Shown: positions 8,988 to 17,631, counted from the first letter of the stretch. The stretch is DNA of 64,000 bases from Nocardia asteroides (GCF_900637185.1 NZ_LR134352.1:4578001-4642000); one strand, 5' to 3'. Made by a program: numbers and translations. The notes: generated by a model not told the origin, from the sequence alone.

Positions 8988-11327
8988 ATGGCGATGTTCT
9001 TAGCGAGACTCGGTGTTCGTACCCGGATTCTGGCGATCGCTCTCATCCCCAGTCTCACGCTGGTGGTGGTCGGCGTCGGCACGGCGGGCTACCTGGTCGA
9101 CGAGAGCAACAAGGCCAAGACCTGGGCCTCGGAGATGCAGGCCGCGGTGCCGTACACCCGCGAGCTGATCGAGGCCGTCCAGTCCGAACGTCAGCTCACC
9201 CTGGCCCACCTGGCCGGCGACGAGACCGCCCAGGCCGCGCTGGGTCCCGCGCGCGCCCGGCTCGACGCCGCCTTCCGCGCGCTGATCGAGATCTCCGCGG
9301 GCATCCGCGAGGTCGACGACTCCAACATCGGTGACGACAAGGGCGGATTCACCACCCTCGGAACGCATCTGGCCGGGGTCCGCGGCGGCGCCGACGCCGG
9401 CATGCTGCCCGCCACCGACGCCTACACCTTCTACAACCGGCTGCTCGACGTGTTCACCCAGGGCACCAAGGTCGCCGAGCGCGCCGCCCCCGACGCGGTG
9501 GTGGCCTCCGGCGTCGCCGAGGGCATGCGCCTGCTCAACGCCGCCGAGGCGATGTCGCGCAGCAATGCGCTCGCCGTGGCCATGGTCGCGGGCGGCCCCG
9601 CGGCCACCGTGCCGCTCGACGAGTTCATCCGCCAGGCCGGGTTCTACCGCCACGAGATCGCCAATGTGGTGGCCGAACTCGGCGAATCCGAGCGCACCGC
9701 GCTGACCGCCCTGATGGCGGCCCCGACCTGGCAGCAGCTGTCCGGGATGGAGTCGGCCATCGTGCAGCGCTTCGCCGCGCCCGCCACGACCACGACCAGC
9801 GGGTCGACGGCCAAGCAAACCCAGGCCGCGCTGCCGTTGTCGAACGCGGAATGGCAGAGCGCGGCAACCGAAGTCAACCGCGCCATGCTCGACGCGTACG
9901 GCGCGCACAACCGGCACGTGCAGAAGCTCGCCCAGGACACCGCCGAGCGGGCCGAGGTGAACGCCGCCATGGCCGGTGGCGGCGTGCTCGCGCTCAGTGT
10001 GCTGGTGTTCCTGGTCGCGGTGATCCTGGCCAACCGGATCATCCGGCGGCTGCGCAGGCTGCGCACCGAGACCCTGGCGCTGGCCGACGAGCAGCTGCCC
10101 GCCACCATGCGCGCGCTGCGCGAGGGCGGCGACATCGACGCGGTGCCGACCTCCCCCACCCTCGATTTCGGCAAGGACGAGATCGGCCAGGTGGCCCAGG
10201 CGTTCGAGCACGCCGCCTCGGCCGCGCTGCGCGCCGCCGTCGACGAGGCCCGGACCAGGGAGGGCGTGCGCGCGGTGTTCCTCAACATCGCCCACCGCAG
10301 CCAGATCGTGGTGCACCGCCAGCTCGAGATCCTCGACGAAGCCGAACGCCGCCAGGAGGATCCGGCCCTGCTGGAGACCCTGTTCCGGCTCGACCACCTG
10401 GCCACCCGCGAACGCCGCAACGCCGAGAACCTGATCATCCTCGGCGGCGGCAGGCCCGGCAGGCAGTGGCGCAACCCGGTGCCGGTGATGGACGTGGTCC
10501 GCAGCGCCATCGGCGAGACCCTCGACTACGCCAGGGTGCGGGTGACCAAGCTGCCCGAGGTGAGCGTCGTGGGCACCGTGGTCGCCGACCTCGTGCACCT
10601 GCTCGCCGAGCTGGTCGACAACGCGACCGCGTTCTCCCCGCCGCAGTCGCGGGTGGAGGCGGGCGGCAATGTCGTCGGCAAGGGCGTGGTCATCGAGATC
10701 ACCGACCAGGGCATGGGCATGGGCCCGGAGGACCTGGAGAGGTTCAACGCCATGCTGGCCGATCCGCCGGACTTCGGCGTCGGCACGCTGTCCTCGGACT
10801 CGCGTCTCGGCCTGTTCGTGGTGGCCCGGCTGGCCGTCGCGCACGGTATCTCGGTGCGGCTCAGCGAATCCGACTACGGCGGCATCCGCGCGATCGTGCT
10901 GGTGCCGGTGTCGCTGCTGGCCGGGGACGCCGACGCGCCCGCGTCCCCGTCGACCACCGGACCGCTGCGCCGCGGCCTGCCCGCCGCGGTCGCCGCGCCG
11001 GCCCCGATCGCCGCCATCGAGCCGGCGCACTCGCCGGTGGCCACCCTGGTCGCCGACCCGGCGCCCACGCCCGCGCCGCGCCCGGTGGAACCGGCACCGG
11101 AACCGCCCGCGCCCACCGAGGACGGCAGGCCCGCGCTGCCGCGCCGCCAGCGCCAGACCAACCTCGCGCCCGAACTCACCGACGAACCCGCGGCCGAGGC
11201 GCCGCGCACGCCGGAGCGGCCACGCTCGGCCGAACAGGCGCGCGACATCATGTCGGCGATCGAGAACGGCACCAGGCAGGGCCGCAAACCACTCTCCACC
11301 ACGCATCAGGACGAACAGGAAGGCTGA
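8988..11327 (+). CDS. cvnA: Conservon sensor kinase-like protein CvnA (nitrate/nitrite-sensing, HAMP, HATPase)
   Basis: 779 residues. Domain order: a membrane segment near residues 12-33; a long extracytoplasmic helical region (about 35-315) of the nitrate/nitrite-sensing type with ELIEAVQSERQLTLAHLAG; a second membrane segment (GGGVLALSVLVFLVAVILANRI); a HAMP linker; a helical region with RLDHLATRERRNAENLIILGG; and a histidine-kinase-type ATPase (LVDNATAFSPPQSRV, ITDQGMGMG, LGLFVVARLA). The last 140 residues are Pro/Ala-rich. Conservon CvnA proteins in streptomycetes form a membrane complex with CvnB, CvnC and CvnD, which follow here in order. No ribosome-binding site is evident; ATG 8994 is an alternative start. 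Confidence 0.92.
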   Translation: MAMFLARLGVRTRILAIALIPSLTLVVVGVGTAGYLVDESNKAKTWASEMQAAVPYTRELIEAVQSERQLTLAHLAGDETAQAALGPARARLDAAFRALIEISAGIREVDDSNIGDDKGGFTTLGTHLAGVRGGADAGMLPATDAYTFYNRLLDVFTQGTKVAERAAPDAVVASGVAEGMRLLNAAEAMSRSNALAVAMVAGGPAATVPLDEFIRQAGFYRHEIANVVAELGESERTALTALMAAPTWQQLSGMESAIVQRFAAPATTTTSGSTAKQTQAALPLSNAEWQSAATEVNRAMLDAYGAHNRHVQKLAQDTAERAEVNAAMAGGGVLALSVLVFLVAVILANRIIRRLRRLRTETLALADEQLPATMRALREGGDIDAVPTSPTLDFGKDEIGQVAQAFEHAASAALRAAVDEARTREGVRAVFLNIAHRSQIVVHRQLEILDEAERRQEDPALLETLFRLDHLATRERRNAENLIILGGGRPGRQWRNPVPVMDVVRSAIGETLDYARVRVTKLPEVSVVGTVVADLVHLLAELVDNATAFSPPQSRVEAGGNVVGKGVVIEITDQGMGMGPEDLERFNAMLADPPDFGVGTLSSDSRLGLFVVARLAVAHGISVRLSESDYGGIRAIVLVPVSLLAGDADAPASPSTTGPLRRGLPAAVAAPAPIAAIEPAHSPVATLVADPAPTPAPRPVEPAPEPPAPTEDGRPALPRRQRQTNLAPELTDEPAAEAPRTPERPRSAEQARDIMSAIENGTRQGRKPLSTTHQDEQEG

Positions 11328-11328
11328 G

Positions 11329-11736
11329 GTGAACTCTTCCCACCCAGGTGATCTCAACTGGCTGCTCGACGATCTCGTCGACCGGCTGGCCGGGGTCCGC
11401 TACGCGGTCGTGCTGTCCACCGACGGGCTGCTGCTCGGTCGCTCCTCGCAGATGAAGCGGGAAGACGCCGAACACTTCGCCGCCATGTCGTCGACCCTCT
11501 ACGGCCTCGCGCGCAGCGCGGGCAGCCGGTTCGACGGCGGCGGTGTGCGGCAGGCGGTGATCGAGCTCGACCGTGCCGTCCTGTTCGTGACCTCGGCCGG
11601 CGACAACGCCTGCCTGGCGCTGCAGGCGAACGAGTCGGCCAATCTCGGTATGGTCGCCTACGAAATGAACCTCACCGTGCAGCGGGTCGGCAGCTACCTG
11701 TCGACCGAGCCGCGCCACGGACTGGCCGAGCTATAG
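11329..11736 (+). CDS. cvnB: Roadblock/LC7 domain protein CvnB
   Basis: 135 residues. The Roadblock/LC7 fold is recognisable from DLNWLLDDLVDRLAGVRYAVVLSTDGLLLGRS, the long helix AEHFAAMSSTLYGLARSAG, and VIELDRAVLFVTSAGDNACLAL. In the conservon, CvnB is the likely partner or GTPase-activating protein of the small GTPase CvnD, as MglB is for MglA. The GTG start at 11329 begins one base after the cvnA stop, so the genes are coupled. Confidence 0.93.
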   Translation: MNSSHPGDLNWLLDDLVDRLAGVRYAVVLSTDGLLLGRSSQMKREDAEHFAAMSSTLYGLARSAGSRFDGGGVRQAVIELDRAVLFVTSAGDNACLALQANESANLGMVAYEMNLTVQRVGSYLSTEPRHGLAEL

Positions 11737-11747
11737 GAAGCACTGCG

Positions 11748-12122
11748 ATGACTCGACTCGGCGATCCGTGGTTCGACGACGCGGCCGGACCCCTGGTCCG
11801 GCCGTACGCGGTGACCCGCGGCCGCACCATGGGCGCGGCGCACGACCTGGACATGCTCACGGTGGTGGTGGCGGTGCATCCCGCCCCGACCTTGCGACGA
11901 CCGGAACCCGAGTACGCGACGATCGCACGCCTGTGCAAACGTCCGCAGTCGGTGGCCGAAGTCTCGGCCGTGCTGAAACTTCCTCTGGCGGTGACCAAGA
12001 TCCTCGTCGGTGATCTCATCGGCGATGGCCACCTCATCTTCCGGGCTCCGGTAGCGGCCGAGGCCGGCTCCGGGGACCTCAACGTATTGCGAGCGGTTCT
12101 GGATGGCATCCGAAAACTTTGA
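11748..12122 (+). CDS. cvnC: DUF742 protein CvnC
   Basis: 124 residues of the DUF742 family: WFDDAAGPLVRPYAVTRGRT near the N-terminus, then a winged-helix-like C-terminal part (YATIARLCKRPQSVAEVSAVLKLPLAVTKILVGDLI). It is the third member of the conservon. Its last 20 bases overlap the start of cvnD in another frame, implying translational coupling. The biochemical role is unknown; the wHTH-like part could bind DNA or another conservon protein. Confidence 0.92.
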   Translation: MTRLGDPWFDDAAGPLVRPYAVTRGRTMGAAHDLDMLTVVVAVHPAPTLRRPEPEYATIARLCKRPQSVAEVSAVLKLPLAVTKILVGDLIGDGHLIFRAPVAAEAGSGDLNVLRAVLDGIRKL

Positions 12123-12711
12123 CCTCAGCGCACCGGGCGGCGGGCAGCACCTGGCCGCGTCGGTGAAGATCCTCATCGCCGGCGGCTTCGGCGTCGGCAA
12201 GACCACCATGGTCTCCTCGATCAGCGAGATCGCGCCGTTGCGCACCGAGGAGCTGATCACCGAGGTCAGCACCGGCGTCGACGATCTGTCGGGGGTGGAA
12301 CAGAAGTCGACGACCACGGTCGCGCTGGACTTCGGCCGCATCACCATCGACCGCGACCTGGTGCTGTACCTGTTCGGCACCCCCGGCCAGGACCGGTTCT
12401 GGTTCCTGTGGGACGAGCTGTGCCGCGGCGCGCTGGGCGCGATCGTGCTGGCCGACACCCGCAGGCTCAGCAATTCCTTCGCCGCCGTCGACTTCTTCGA
12501 GCGGCGCGGGCTGCCGTTCCTGATCGCGGTGAACTGCTTCGAGGGCGCGCCCCGCTACACCGTCGACGAGGTGCGCGACGCGCTCGACCTGGATCCGGCG
12601 ACCCCGGTGGTGCTGTGCGACGCCCGCGACCGGCCCTCTGCCAAGGCGGTACTGACACACCTGGTGGAATACCTGATCGAGCGCGCCACCCGGACCCCGG
12701 TGACCACCTAG
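12103..12711 (+). CDS. cvnD: Small GTPase CvnD
   Basis: 202 residues. The P-loop GGFGVGKTTMVSSISE (residues about 28-43), the switch/G3-like FGTPGQDRFWFLW and a nucleotide-base region (VNCFEG) are those of the conservon ATP/GTP-binding family. It should cycle with CvnB as regulator and CvnA as membrane receptor. In many streptomycete conservons a cytochrome P450 gene (cvnE) follows; here the operon ends at a perfect hairpin instead, so this is a four-gene conservon. Confidence 0.93.
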   Translation: MASENFDLSAPGGGQHLAASVKILIAGGFGVGKTTMVSSISEIAPLRTEELITEVSTGVDDLSGVEQKSTTTVALDFGRITIDRDLVLYLFGTPGQDRFWFLWDELCRGALGAIVLADTRRLSNSFAAVDFFERRGLPFLIAVNCFEGAPRYTVDEVRDALDLDPATPVVLCDARDRPSAKAVLTHLVEYLIERATRTPVTT

Positions 12712-12752
12712 GCACGATCGGCCGCATCCGCCGCCGGGCCCACCCGCACAGC

Positions 12753-12790
12753 GCGACGCCCCGTGACCTTCTCCGGTCACGGGGCGTCGC
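12753..12790. terminator. Perfect 16-bp hairpin between convergent genes
   Basis: GCGACGCCCCGTGACC (12753-12768) pairs perfectly with 12775-12790 around a 6-base loop. It lies between the cvnD stop (12711) and the stop of the convergent SRPBCC gene (12798). There is no T-tract in either direction, as is common for actinobacterial hairpin terminators. It probably serves both operons. Confidence 0.75.
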
Positions 12791-12797
12791 TGTCGGC

Positions 12798-13265
12798 TCA
12801 GACGGCCGGGCCTGCCTCGGCCACGGCGGCCAGGCGGTCCACCGAGGCCTGCAGCTTGTCCGCGGTGGTGGCCTTGGCCCGCACCTGCCGCAGCTCGTCG
12901 TCCAACCGGGTCCAGTCGTAGGTGTGGGTCACCCGCGTGGTGGCCTCGTCGATGGGTTCCAGCTCCCAGCGCCACAGGTGTCCGGGCGGGGTCTTGCCAC
13001 GCTCGGACGGGTTCCACGCGATCCGGCGGCCCTCCTCGAACTCGACGATGTGGTTGTCGCGATCGACCCCGTTGGTGAGGGTGGTGGTGAACACGTCACC
13101 GGTGGCGCGGACCCGCTGGCCCGCCGCCGCCTCGGCGAGATTGTCGTTGCCGTCCCAGCGCGGCTGCTGGGCGGGGTCGGCGATCAGTTCGAACAGGGCG
13201 GCCGCGCTCGCCGCGATGTCGCGGGAGGCGTGCACGATGCGGGGCACGTCGGTGGTTTCGGTCAC
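12798..13265 (-). CDS. SRPBCC family protein (polyketide cyclase/dehydrase-like)
   Basis: 155 residues from the GTG at 13265 (VTETTDVPRIVHASRDIAASAAALFELIADPAQQ). A GTG 24 bases further upstream would add an unlikely aromatic MSCWFYRF extension. The N-terminal strand, the ADPAQQPRWDG turn and the strand run HIVEFEEGRRIAWNP...WRWELEPIDEATTRVTHTYDW are those of the START-like SRPBCC fold, which binds hydrophobic ligands in a deep cavity. No catalytic residues can be assigned. Confidence 0.82.
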   Translation of the reverse strand: MTETTDVPRIVHASRDIAASAAALFELIADPAQQPRWDGNDNLAEAAAGQRVRATGDVFTTTLTNGVDRDNHIVEFEEGRRIAWNPSERGKTPPGHLWRWELEPIDEATTRVTHTYDWTRLDDELRQVRAKATTADKLQASVDRLAAVAEAGPAV

Positions 13266-13321
13266 GAACCGATAGAACCAGCAGCTCACACACCCGGCAA
13301 CTATTCGGCTCGAGCCCGCGA

Positions 13322-13732
13322 CTAACCCGCCCGGTGGATCGCGAAGACGGGGATCTGACGGCTCGTCTTCTCCCGGTACTCGCCGAAGCCGGGCATCAGC
13401 TCCACCATCCGGTCGTAGAGCGCGGTGCGTTCCGGCTCGGTGACGAGTTCGGCCTTGGCGGTGAAGGTTTCGGTGGGCAGTTCCACGGTGAGTTCCGGAT
13501 TCGCGACCAGGTTGTGGTACCAGGCGGGGTGCCGGTCGGCGCCGCCGTTGGAGGCGATCAGCACGATCCGCTCCCCGTCGGGCAGGTACACCAGCGGGTT
13601 GGTGATCGCGCGACCGGATTTCGCACCGGTCGTGGTGATGATCACCATGTGCTCGTTGCCCTCGAACATGCCGCCGACCCGGCCGCCGTTGGCCCGGAAT
13701 TCGGCGATCACCTGGTCGTTGAATGCGCTCAT
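13322..13732 (-). CDS. Deazaflavin (F420)-dependent nitroreductase family protein (DUF385)
   Basis: 136 residues from the ATG at 13732, chosen because of the AAAGGA ribosome-binding site just upstream. The motifs FNDQVIAEFRANGGRVGG, MVIITTTGAKSGRAITNPLVYL and ASNGGADRHPAWYHNLVANPELTVEL are those of the Ddn/DUF385 family. Members bind coenzyme F420 in the split beta-barrel fold and reduce nitro compounds, quinones or enones. The physiological substrate is unknown. The 3' end is 33 bases from the divergently read neighbour at 13265. Confidence 0.9.
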   Translation of the reverse strand: MSAFNDQVIAEFRANGGRVGGMFEGNEHMVIITTTGAKSGRAITNPLVYLPDGERIVLIASNGGADRHPAWYHNLVANPELTVELPTETFTAKAELVTEPERTALYDRMVELMPGFGEYREKTSRQIPVFAIHRAG

Positions 13733-13840
13733 CGTCGTCCTTTCCCTGGTGTCCCCTGACCCAACCACCGTGGCGGGCCGGGCATTCCCCGCAGTCCTCG
13801 GCATATGCGCCGAGATAGTTCGGTCCACTAACGTTGCGGG

Positions 13841-14557
13841 GTGCTTGGACATTCTCATGCGACCAGTGGTGCGCTGGCCTGGGCGGGAACCGCCGCGGCG
13901 CTCCCGCTCACGGTCGCCGCGTTCCCCCTGTTCGACAGCGACACAACCCGTTTCGGCATCGCCGAGCTGATCATGGGTACCCTGCTCACCGCGGGGGCCG
14001 CGCTGTTGCCGGACGCGGATCATCCGAGCGGCACCATCTCGCATGTGCTGGGCCCGGTCTCACATCACCTGTGCCGGTTCATCTCCTGGGTCTCCGGTGG
14101 GCACCGGCACGGCACCCACTCGCTGCTGTTCGTCGTCGCCGCGGTCGCCGCCACCTGGGCCGGGGAGCACTATCTCGGCAGGCCGTTCACGTTGAGCCTG
14201 GTGTTCTTCCTGCTGGCGCTGGCGGTGCGGTCGCTGCATCTGTGCCCGCCGGGCAAGAGCGTGCGCACCTACGGCACGGTGATCGTGCTGGCGACGGCGG
14301 GCACCTTCGCCGTCGACCACTGGATCGTGGACCGGCCCGCGTGGCTGCCGATCTGTGTCGGCCTCGGCTGCCTGGCGCATCTGCTGGGCGACTGTCTCAC
14401 CGACCGCGGCTGCCGGCTGCTGTGGCCGTTCCCGCTGCGGACCCGGGTGCCCCTGATCGATCGGACCGGCAACCGGGTCGAGACCTGGGTCATCTCACCG
14501 CTGTTCGTGCTCGGCACGATGGGTGCGCTCTGGTACGCGATCATGCACCGGCCCTGA
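13841..14557 (+). CDS. YdjM-type membrane metal-dependent hydrolase
   Basis: 238 residues with a GTG start. HSHATSGALAWAG, LLPDADHPSGTISH and HRHGTHSLLF supply the His/Asp residues of the YdjM (LexA-regulated inner-membrane hydrolase, DUF457) family. HLLGDCLTDRG supplies a further His/Asp pair near the C-terminus. About five hydrophobic segments place it in the membrane. The substrate is unknown. It is followed by a clear intrinsic terminator. Confidence 0.87.
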   Translation: MLGHSHATSGALAWAGTAAALPLTVAAFPLFDSDTTRFGIAELIMGTLLTAGAALLPDADHPSGTISHVLGPVSHHLCRFISWVSGGHRHGTHSLLFVVAAVAATWAGEHYLGRPFTLSLVFFLLALAVRSLHLCPPGKSVRTYGTVIVLATAGTFAVDHWIVDRPAWLPICVGLGCLAHLLGDCLTDRGCRLLWPFPLRTRVPLIDRTGNRVETWVISPLFVLGTMGALWYAIMHRP

Positions 14558-14570
14558 GCGGGTCGTCGGC

Positions 14571-14612
14571 GGCACGGACGGTGGCCCTCCCCCGTCCGTG
14601 CCCTTCTTTTTT
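14571..14612 (+). terminator. Intrinsic terminator with T-tract
   Basis: GGCACGGACGG (14571-14581) pairs with CCGTCCGTGCC (14592-14602) around a 10-base loop and is followed by CTTCTTTTTT. This is a classic rho-independent terminator, 13 bases after the stop of the hydrolase gene. It is the only hairpin in this window that I found with a true T-run. Confidence 0.88.
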
Positions 14613-14770
14613 AGGTGTTGTTCGATCGCAGACACATGTTTTAATGCGCATATCTCAGTATCGGCATGGCGTTTGTGATGTGTCAGCACCGAGATCCGGA
14701 CCGGCGCACACTTTCCCCGAAAGCGACCCGAACCCCGCGCATTTCAGTGCACAGTTGTACTCTCAAACTT

Positions 14771-16027
14771 GTGACCGAGCAGCTCCCCCAGTCCCAGGCC
14801 GAAGTACAGGCACTCACACGCCTGGCCGGCGACGAGTTCGTCGGCGCCGTCGACGGGATCGCGGCCATCCATCGCGCCATCTCCGATCGCGTGTTCGCCG
14901 CGGTACGGATGGGCGTCGGCCCGGCCGCCCACCCGGTGAAGGTGGTGCACGACGCGATCACCGACAGCGTGTACGCGGTCGTCGGCGGTACGGGATTCGT
15001 GGTCGGCGAGGTCGCGAGCGCGGTCCGGATGCCCGGCGTCACCGCGCCCTCGCGCACGGTGTGGGGCGCGGGCGTACTGGCCGCCGTGCAGGGACTCATC
15101 GGCGACACCCTGCAGGACGAGGCTCCGATCCTGGCCTCCCCCATGACCTTCCGCGTCGACGGCGCACCGGTCCCGCCGGAACAGTTCGCCGCGCACGTCC
15201 CGGTGCCGACCACCCGGCTGGCCGTCCACCTGCACGGACTCGCGGAGACCGAGCACGCCTGGCGCCTCGGCGGCCGTCCCAGCTACGGCGCACGACTCGA
15301 ACAGGACCTCGGCTACACACCGGTCTTCGTGCGCTACAACTCCGGGCTGCACATCTCCGAGAACGCCGCTCAGCTCGACGACCTGCTGACCCGCCTCGTC
15401 GCGTCGTGGCCGCTGCCGGTGCACGAGATCTGCCTGATCGGCCATTCCATGGGCGGGCTTGTCGCTCGCGGTGCCTGCCACCGCGCCGACGAGGCGGGCG
15501 CGAGCTGGGTGCGCGCGGTCCGGCAGATCGTCTGCCTCGGTTCCCCGCACCTGGGCGCCCCGCTCGAGCAGCTCGCCCATGTCGCCGCCGCCGCGTTCGG
15601 CCTGCTGCCCGAGACCCGGCCGCTCAGCTCGCTGCTGCGGCGGCGCAGTGCCGGGATCCGCGACCTGCGGCAGGGCTCGCTCGTCGACGAGGACTGGCGC
15701 GATCTCGATGCCGACGCCCTGCGCGCCCGCGCGGTGCGCGAGGTGCCGCTGATCGCCGGCGTCGACCACTACTTCGTCACCGCCACCGTCACCCACAGCC
15801 CCGCCCATCCGGTCGGCCGGGTGGTCGGGGACGGGCTGGTGCTCAGCGGCAGCGGCGCCGGCCGCGGCCGCACCCGGCGGATCGGGCTGGCCGACATCGA
15901 CGGCCTGCACGTGCCCGCGGCCCACCATTTCAGTCTGCTCAACCACGACGCGGTCTACACGGCCCTGCACGGTTGGCTCGCGAGCACCCCCCGCCGGACG
16001 GCCCGGGTGGATACGCTGTGGCCATGA
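14771..16027 (+). CDS. Alpha/beta hydrolase (lipase/esterase-like)
   Basis: 418 residues from the GTG at 14771. An in-frame ATG at 14666 is possible, but the added 35 residues look non-coding. Residues from about 145 hold the hydrolase fold: RLAVHLHGLAETEHAW (oxyanion region), LIGHSMGGLVARGACHRA (nucleophile elbow GHSMG) and a late AAHHFSLLNHDAVY with the likely catalytic His. The first 110 residues (AGDEFVGAVDGIAAIHRAISDRVF...) are helical and unassigned. A TACTCT box seven bases before the GTG would allow a leaderless transcript. Its last four bases overlap the next gene (ATGA). Confidence 0.83.
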   Translation: MTEQLPQSQAEVQALTRLAGDEFVGAVDGIAAIHRAISDRVFAAVRMGVGPAAHPVKVVHDAITDSVYAVVGGTGFVVGEVASAVRMPGVTAPSRTVWGAGVLAAVQGLIGDTLQDEAPILASPMTFRVDGAPVPPEQFAAHVPVPTTRLAVHLHGLAETEHAWRLGGRPSYGARLEQDLGYTPVFVRYNSGLHISENAAQLDDLLTRLVASWPLPVHEICLIGHSMGGLVARGACHRADEAGASWVRAVRQIVCLGSPHLGAPLEQLAHVAAAAFGLLPETRPLSSLLRRRSAGIRDLRQGSLVDEDWRDLDADALRARAVREVPLIAGVDHYFVTATVTHSPAHPVGRVVGDGLVLSGSGAGRGRTRRIGLADIDGLHVPAAHHFSLLNHDAVYTALHGWLASTPRRTARVDTLWP

Positions 16028-16824
16028 CTCTCGACCACGGCGATCCCGGCGACGCTCCCTCCATCCCGCTGCCGACCGCTCCCCTGGCCAACGAGGCCCG
16101 CCCCTCGGCGGCCGAGGAGGCCAGAACGATTGCGGCGGCCACCAATACGGGCACCCTGGCCAGTCTCACCGCCGACGGCGCGCCGTGGGCGTCGTTCATC
16201 ACCTACGGACTGCTCGACGGCGCCCCGGTGCTGAGCGTGTCCCGGCTGGCCGAACACGGCCGCAACCTGGCCGCCGATCCGCGCGCCAGCATCGCGATCG
16301 TCACCCCCGACATTCCGGCTGATCCGCTGGCGGGCACCAGGATCACCCTCGCGGGTGTGGTCGAGCGTCCCGAGGGCGCCGAGGCCGAGGCCGCGCGCGC
16401 GGCACACCTGGCCGCGATCCCGGCGGCGAAGTACTACATCGACTACAGCGACTTCACCCTGTGGGTGCTGCGGGTCCAGCGGGTGCGCTGGGTCGGCGGG
16501 TACGGACGGATGGATTCGGCCTCCGCGCAGGACTACCTGGCCGCGCAGCCGGATCCGATCGTGCCGCTGGCCGCGCCGGGCATCGCCCACCTCAACGCCG
16601 ACCACGCCGACGCGCTGCTGGCCATGGCCACCCGGCTCGGCGGATTCCCGGACGCCACGGCGGCCACCTGCGAGCGCGCCGACCGCTACGGCCTCGACCT
16701 GCGGGTCGAGACACCGCGCGGGGTGGCCCGCACCCGGGTCGGCTACACCGCGCCGCTCTCGGGGATCGGTGACCTGCGTTCGGCCACGGTCGAACTCACC
16801 CGGCTGGCCCGCGCCGCGAGCTGA
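16024..16824 (+). CDS. HugZ-like pyridoxamine 5'-phosphate oxidase / DUF2470 family protein
   Basis: 266 residues. The N-terminal split barrel (EARTIAAATNTGTLASLTADGAPWASFITYGLLDGAPVL) is of the PNPOx-like type that binds flavin or haem. The C-terminal part (IAHLNADHADALLAMATRLGG...ADRYGLDLRVETPRGVARTRVGY) is the DUF2470 domain. That pairing is typical of HugZ-type haem-utilisation proteins, but haem degradation by this one is not shown. The start overlaps the upstream lipase gene by four bases (ATGA), so they are co-translated. Confidence 0.85.
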   Translation: MTLDHGDPGDAPSIPLPTAPLANEARPSAAEEARTIAAATNTGTLASLTADGAPWASFITYGLLDGAPVLSVSRLAEHGRNLAADPRASIAIVTPDIPADPLAGTRITLAGVVERPEGAEAEAARAAHLAAIPAAKYYIDYSDFTLWVLRVQRVRWVGGYGRMDSASAQDYLAAQPDPIVPLAAPGIAHLNADHADALLAMATRLGGFPDATAATCERADRYGLDLRVETPRGVARTRVGYTAPLSGIGDLRSATVELTRLARAAS

Positions 16825-16828
16825 CGAG

Positions 16829-17215
16829 TTACGCCTCGTACAGCTCCAGCGGCAGATCGTCGGGGTCGAAGAAGAACGCCATGTGCTTGCCGGTGTGCTC
16901 GTCGACCCGTAGTTCCTCGGTGCGCACGCCGCGCTCACGCAAGGTCGTGAGCGCGGCGGCCACGTCCGCGACGGCGAAGGCGAGATGCCGCAACCCCGCC
17001 GCCTCCGGCCTGCTCGGCCGCGGAGGCGGGTCGGGGAAGGAGAACAGCTCGATCCGGCAGCCGCCCGACAGCGCCACATCGAGCTTCCACGAGTCGCGGT
17101 CGGCCCGGTAGTTCTCGTCGAGCACCGTGCCACCGAGGATCTCGGTGTAGAACCGCTTCGAGCGCGCGTAGTCGGTGGCGATGATCGCGACGTGATGGAC
17201 CCCGAGGAACTCCAT
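16829..17215 (-). CDS. VOC family protein, YaeR/glyoxalase I-like
   Basis: 128 residues. HHVAIIATDYARSKRFYTEILGGTVL and GLRHLAFAVADVAAALTTLRERGV are the two beta-alpha-beta-beta-beta half repeats of the vicinal oxygen chelate fold. Metal-ligand residues (His7, the Glu of CRIELFSF, His of GLRHLAF, Glu of PLELYEA) are all present, as in the YaeR/SMU1112c subgroup of glyoxalase-I-like metalloproteins. The substrate is unknown. It lies 11 bases upstream of nothing else on this strand except its co-directional neighbour at 17227. Confidence 0.87.
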   Translation of the reverse strand: MEFLGVHHVAIIATDYARSKRFYTEILGGTVLDENYRADRDSWKLDVALSGGCRIELFSFPDPPPRPSRPEAAGLRHLAFAVADVAAALTTLRERGVRTEELRVDEHTGKHMAFFFDPDDLPLELYEA

Positions 17216-17226
17216 CCGGACGCCGT

Positions 17227-17577
17227 TCAGTTCCAGAGCGCGGCGACGGCGACGTTGACGATCGCGAGCGCGCCCGCGGCATCGGTCATCCAGTCGATCT
17301 GCTTGCCGCGCTTGGCGTCGGCCCGCCCCATCTCGGCCAGCGCGACCACGATCACCGAGATCGCCAGCTTCACGGCCAGCTTGGTGGTGTCCGGGTCCTT
17401 GCCCAGCGAGTCGACCCCGGAGGCCAGGCCCGCCAGGATCACGCCGGTGATCAGCTGCGCCCGCGCGCCCCAGACCATCAGTTCCGAGACCACCGGCCGC
17501 GACGCGGCGAATCCACCGACCACCGCCGCCATGCCCAGCAGATGGGTGACAACCACCAGGTTGTATACGAATTCCAT
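17227..17577 (-). CDS. Small integral membrane protein, four predicted segments
   Basis: 116 residues from the ATG at 17577. Four hydrophobic segments are visible: NLVVVTHLLGMAAVVGGFA, AQLITGVILAGLA, LAVKLAISVIVVALA and AAGALAIVNVAVAALWN, with short charged loops such as DPDTTKLA and GRADAKRGKQ. I recognise it as a conserved actinobacterial hypothetical without an assigned function. It is separated by 11 bases from the VOC gene downstream on the same strand, so the two are probably cotranscribed. Confidence 0.75.
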   Translation of the reverse strand: MEFVYNLVVVTHLLGMAAVVGGFAASRPVVSELMVWGARAQLITGVILAGLASGVDSLGKDPDTTKLAVKLAISVIVVALAEMGRADAKRGKQIDWMTDAAGALAIVNVAVAALWN

Positions 17578-17603
17578 GGGTGCCGAGCCTAGTTCAGACG
17601 ACG

Positions 17604-17631
17604 ACGGCCGGTGCCCGAAGGCACCGGCCGT
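17604..17631. terminator. Perfect 12-bp hairpin after hdeD-like gene
   Basis: ACGGCCGGTGCC (17604-17615) pairs with 17620-17631 around the tetraloop CGAA. It is 24 bases past the stop of the HdeD gene on the minus strand and just before the next minus-strand start. There is no T-tract. It is a probable terminator of the HdeD transcript. Confidence 0.65.

Noticed and set aside
9000..11357. 785-codon open frame on the minus strand opposite cvnA
   Set aside because: It lies antisense to a clear conservon gene and has low-complexity Gly/Arg/His composition with no recognisable motif.
14666..14770. Upstream ATG extension of the lipase-like gene
   Set aside because: The added 35 residues (QHRDPDRRTLSPKATRTPRIS...) lack protein-like features and the GTG at 14771 starts the family-like sequence.
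13834..16023. Open plus-strand frame running unbroken into the HugZ-like gene
   Set aside because: Only the part from 16024 resembles a protein family; the upstream part overlaps the hydrolase and lipase genes in another frame.
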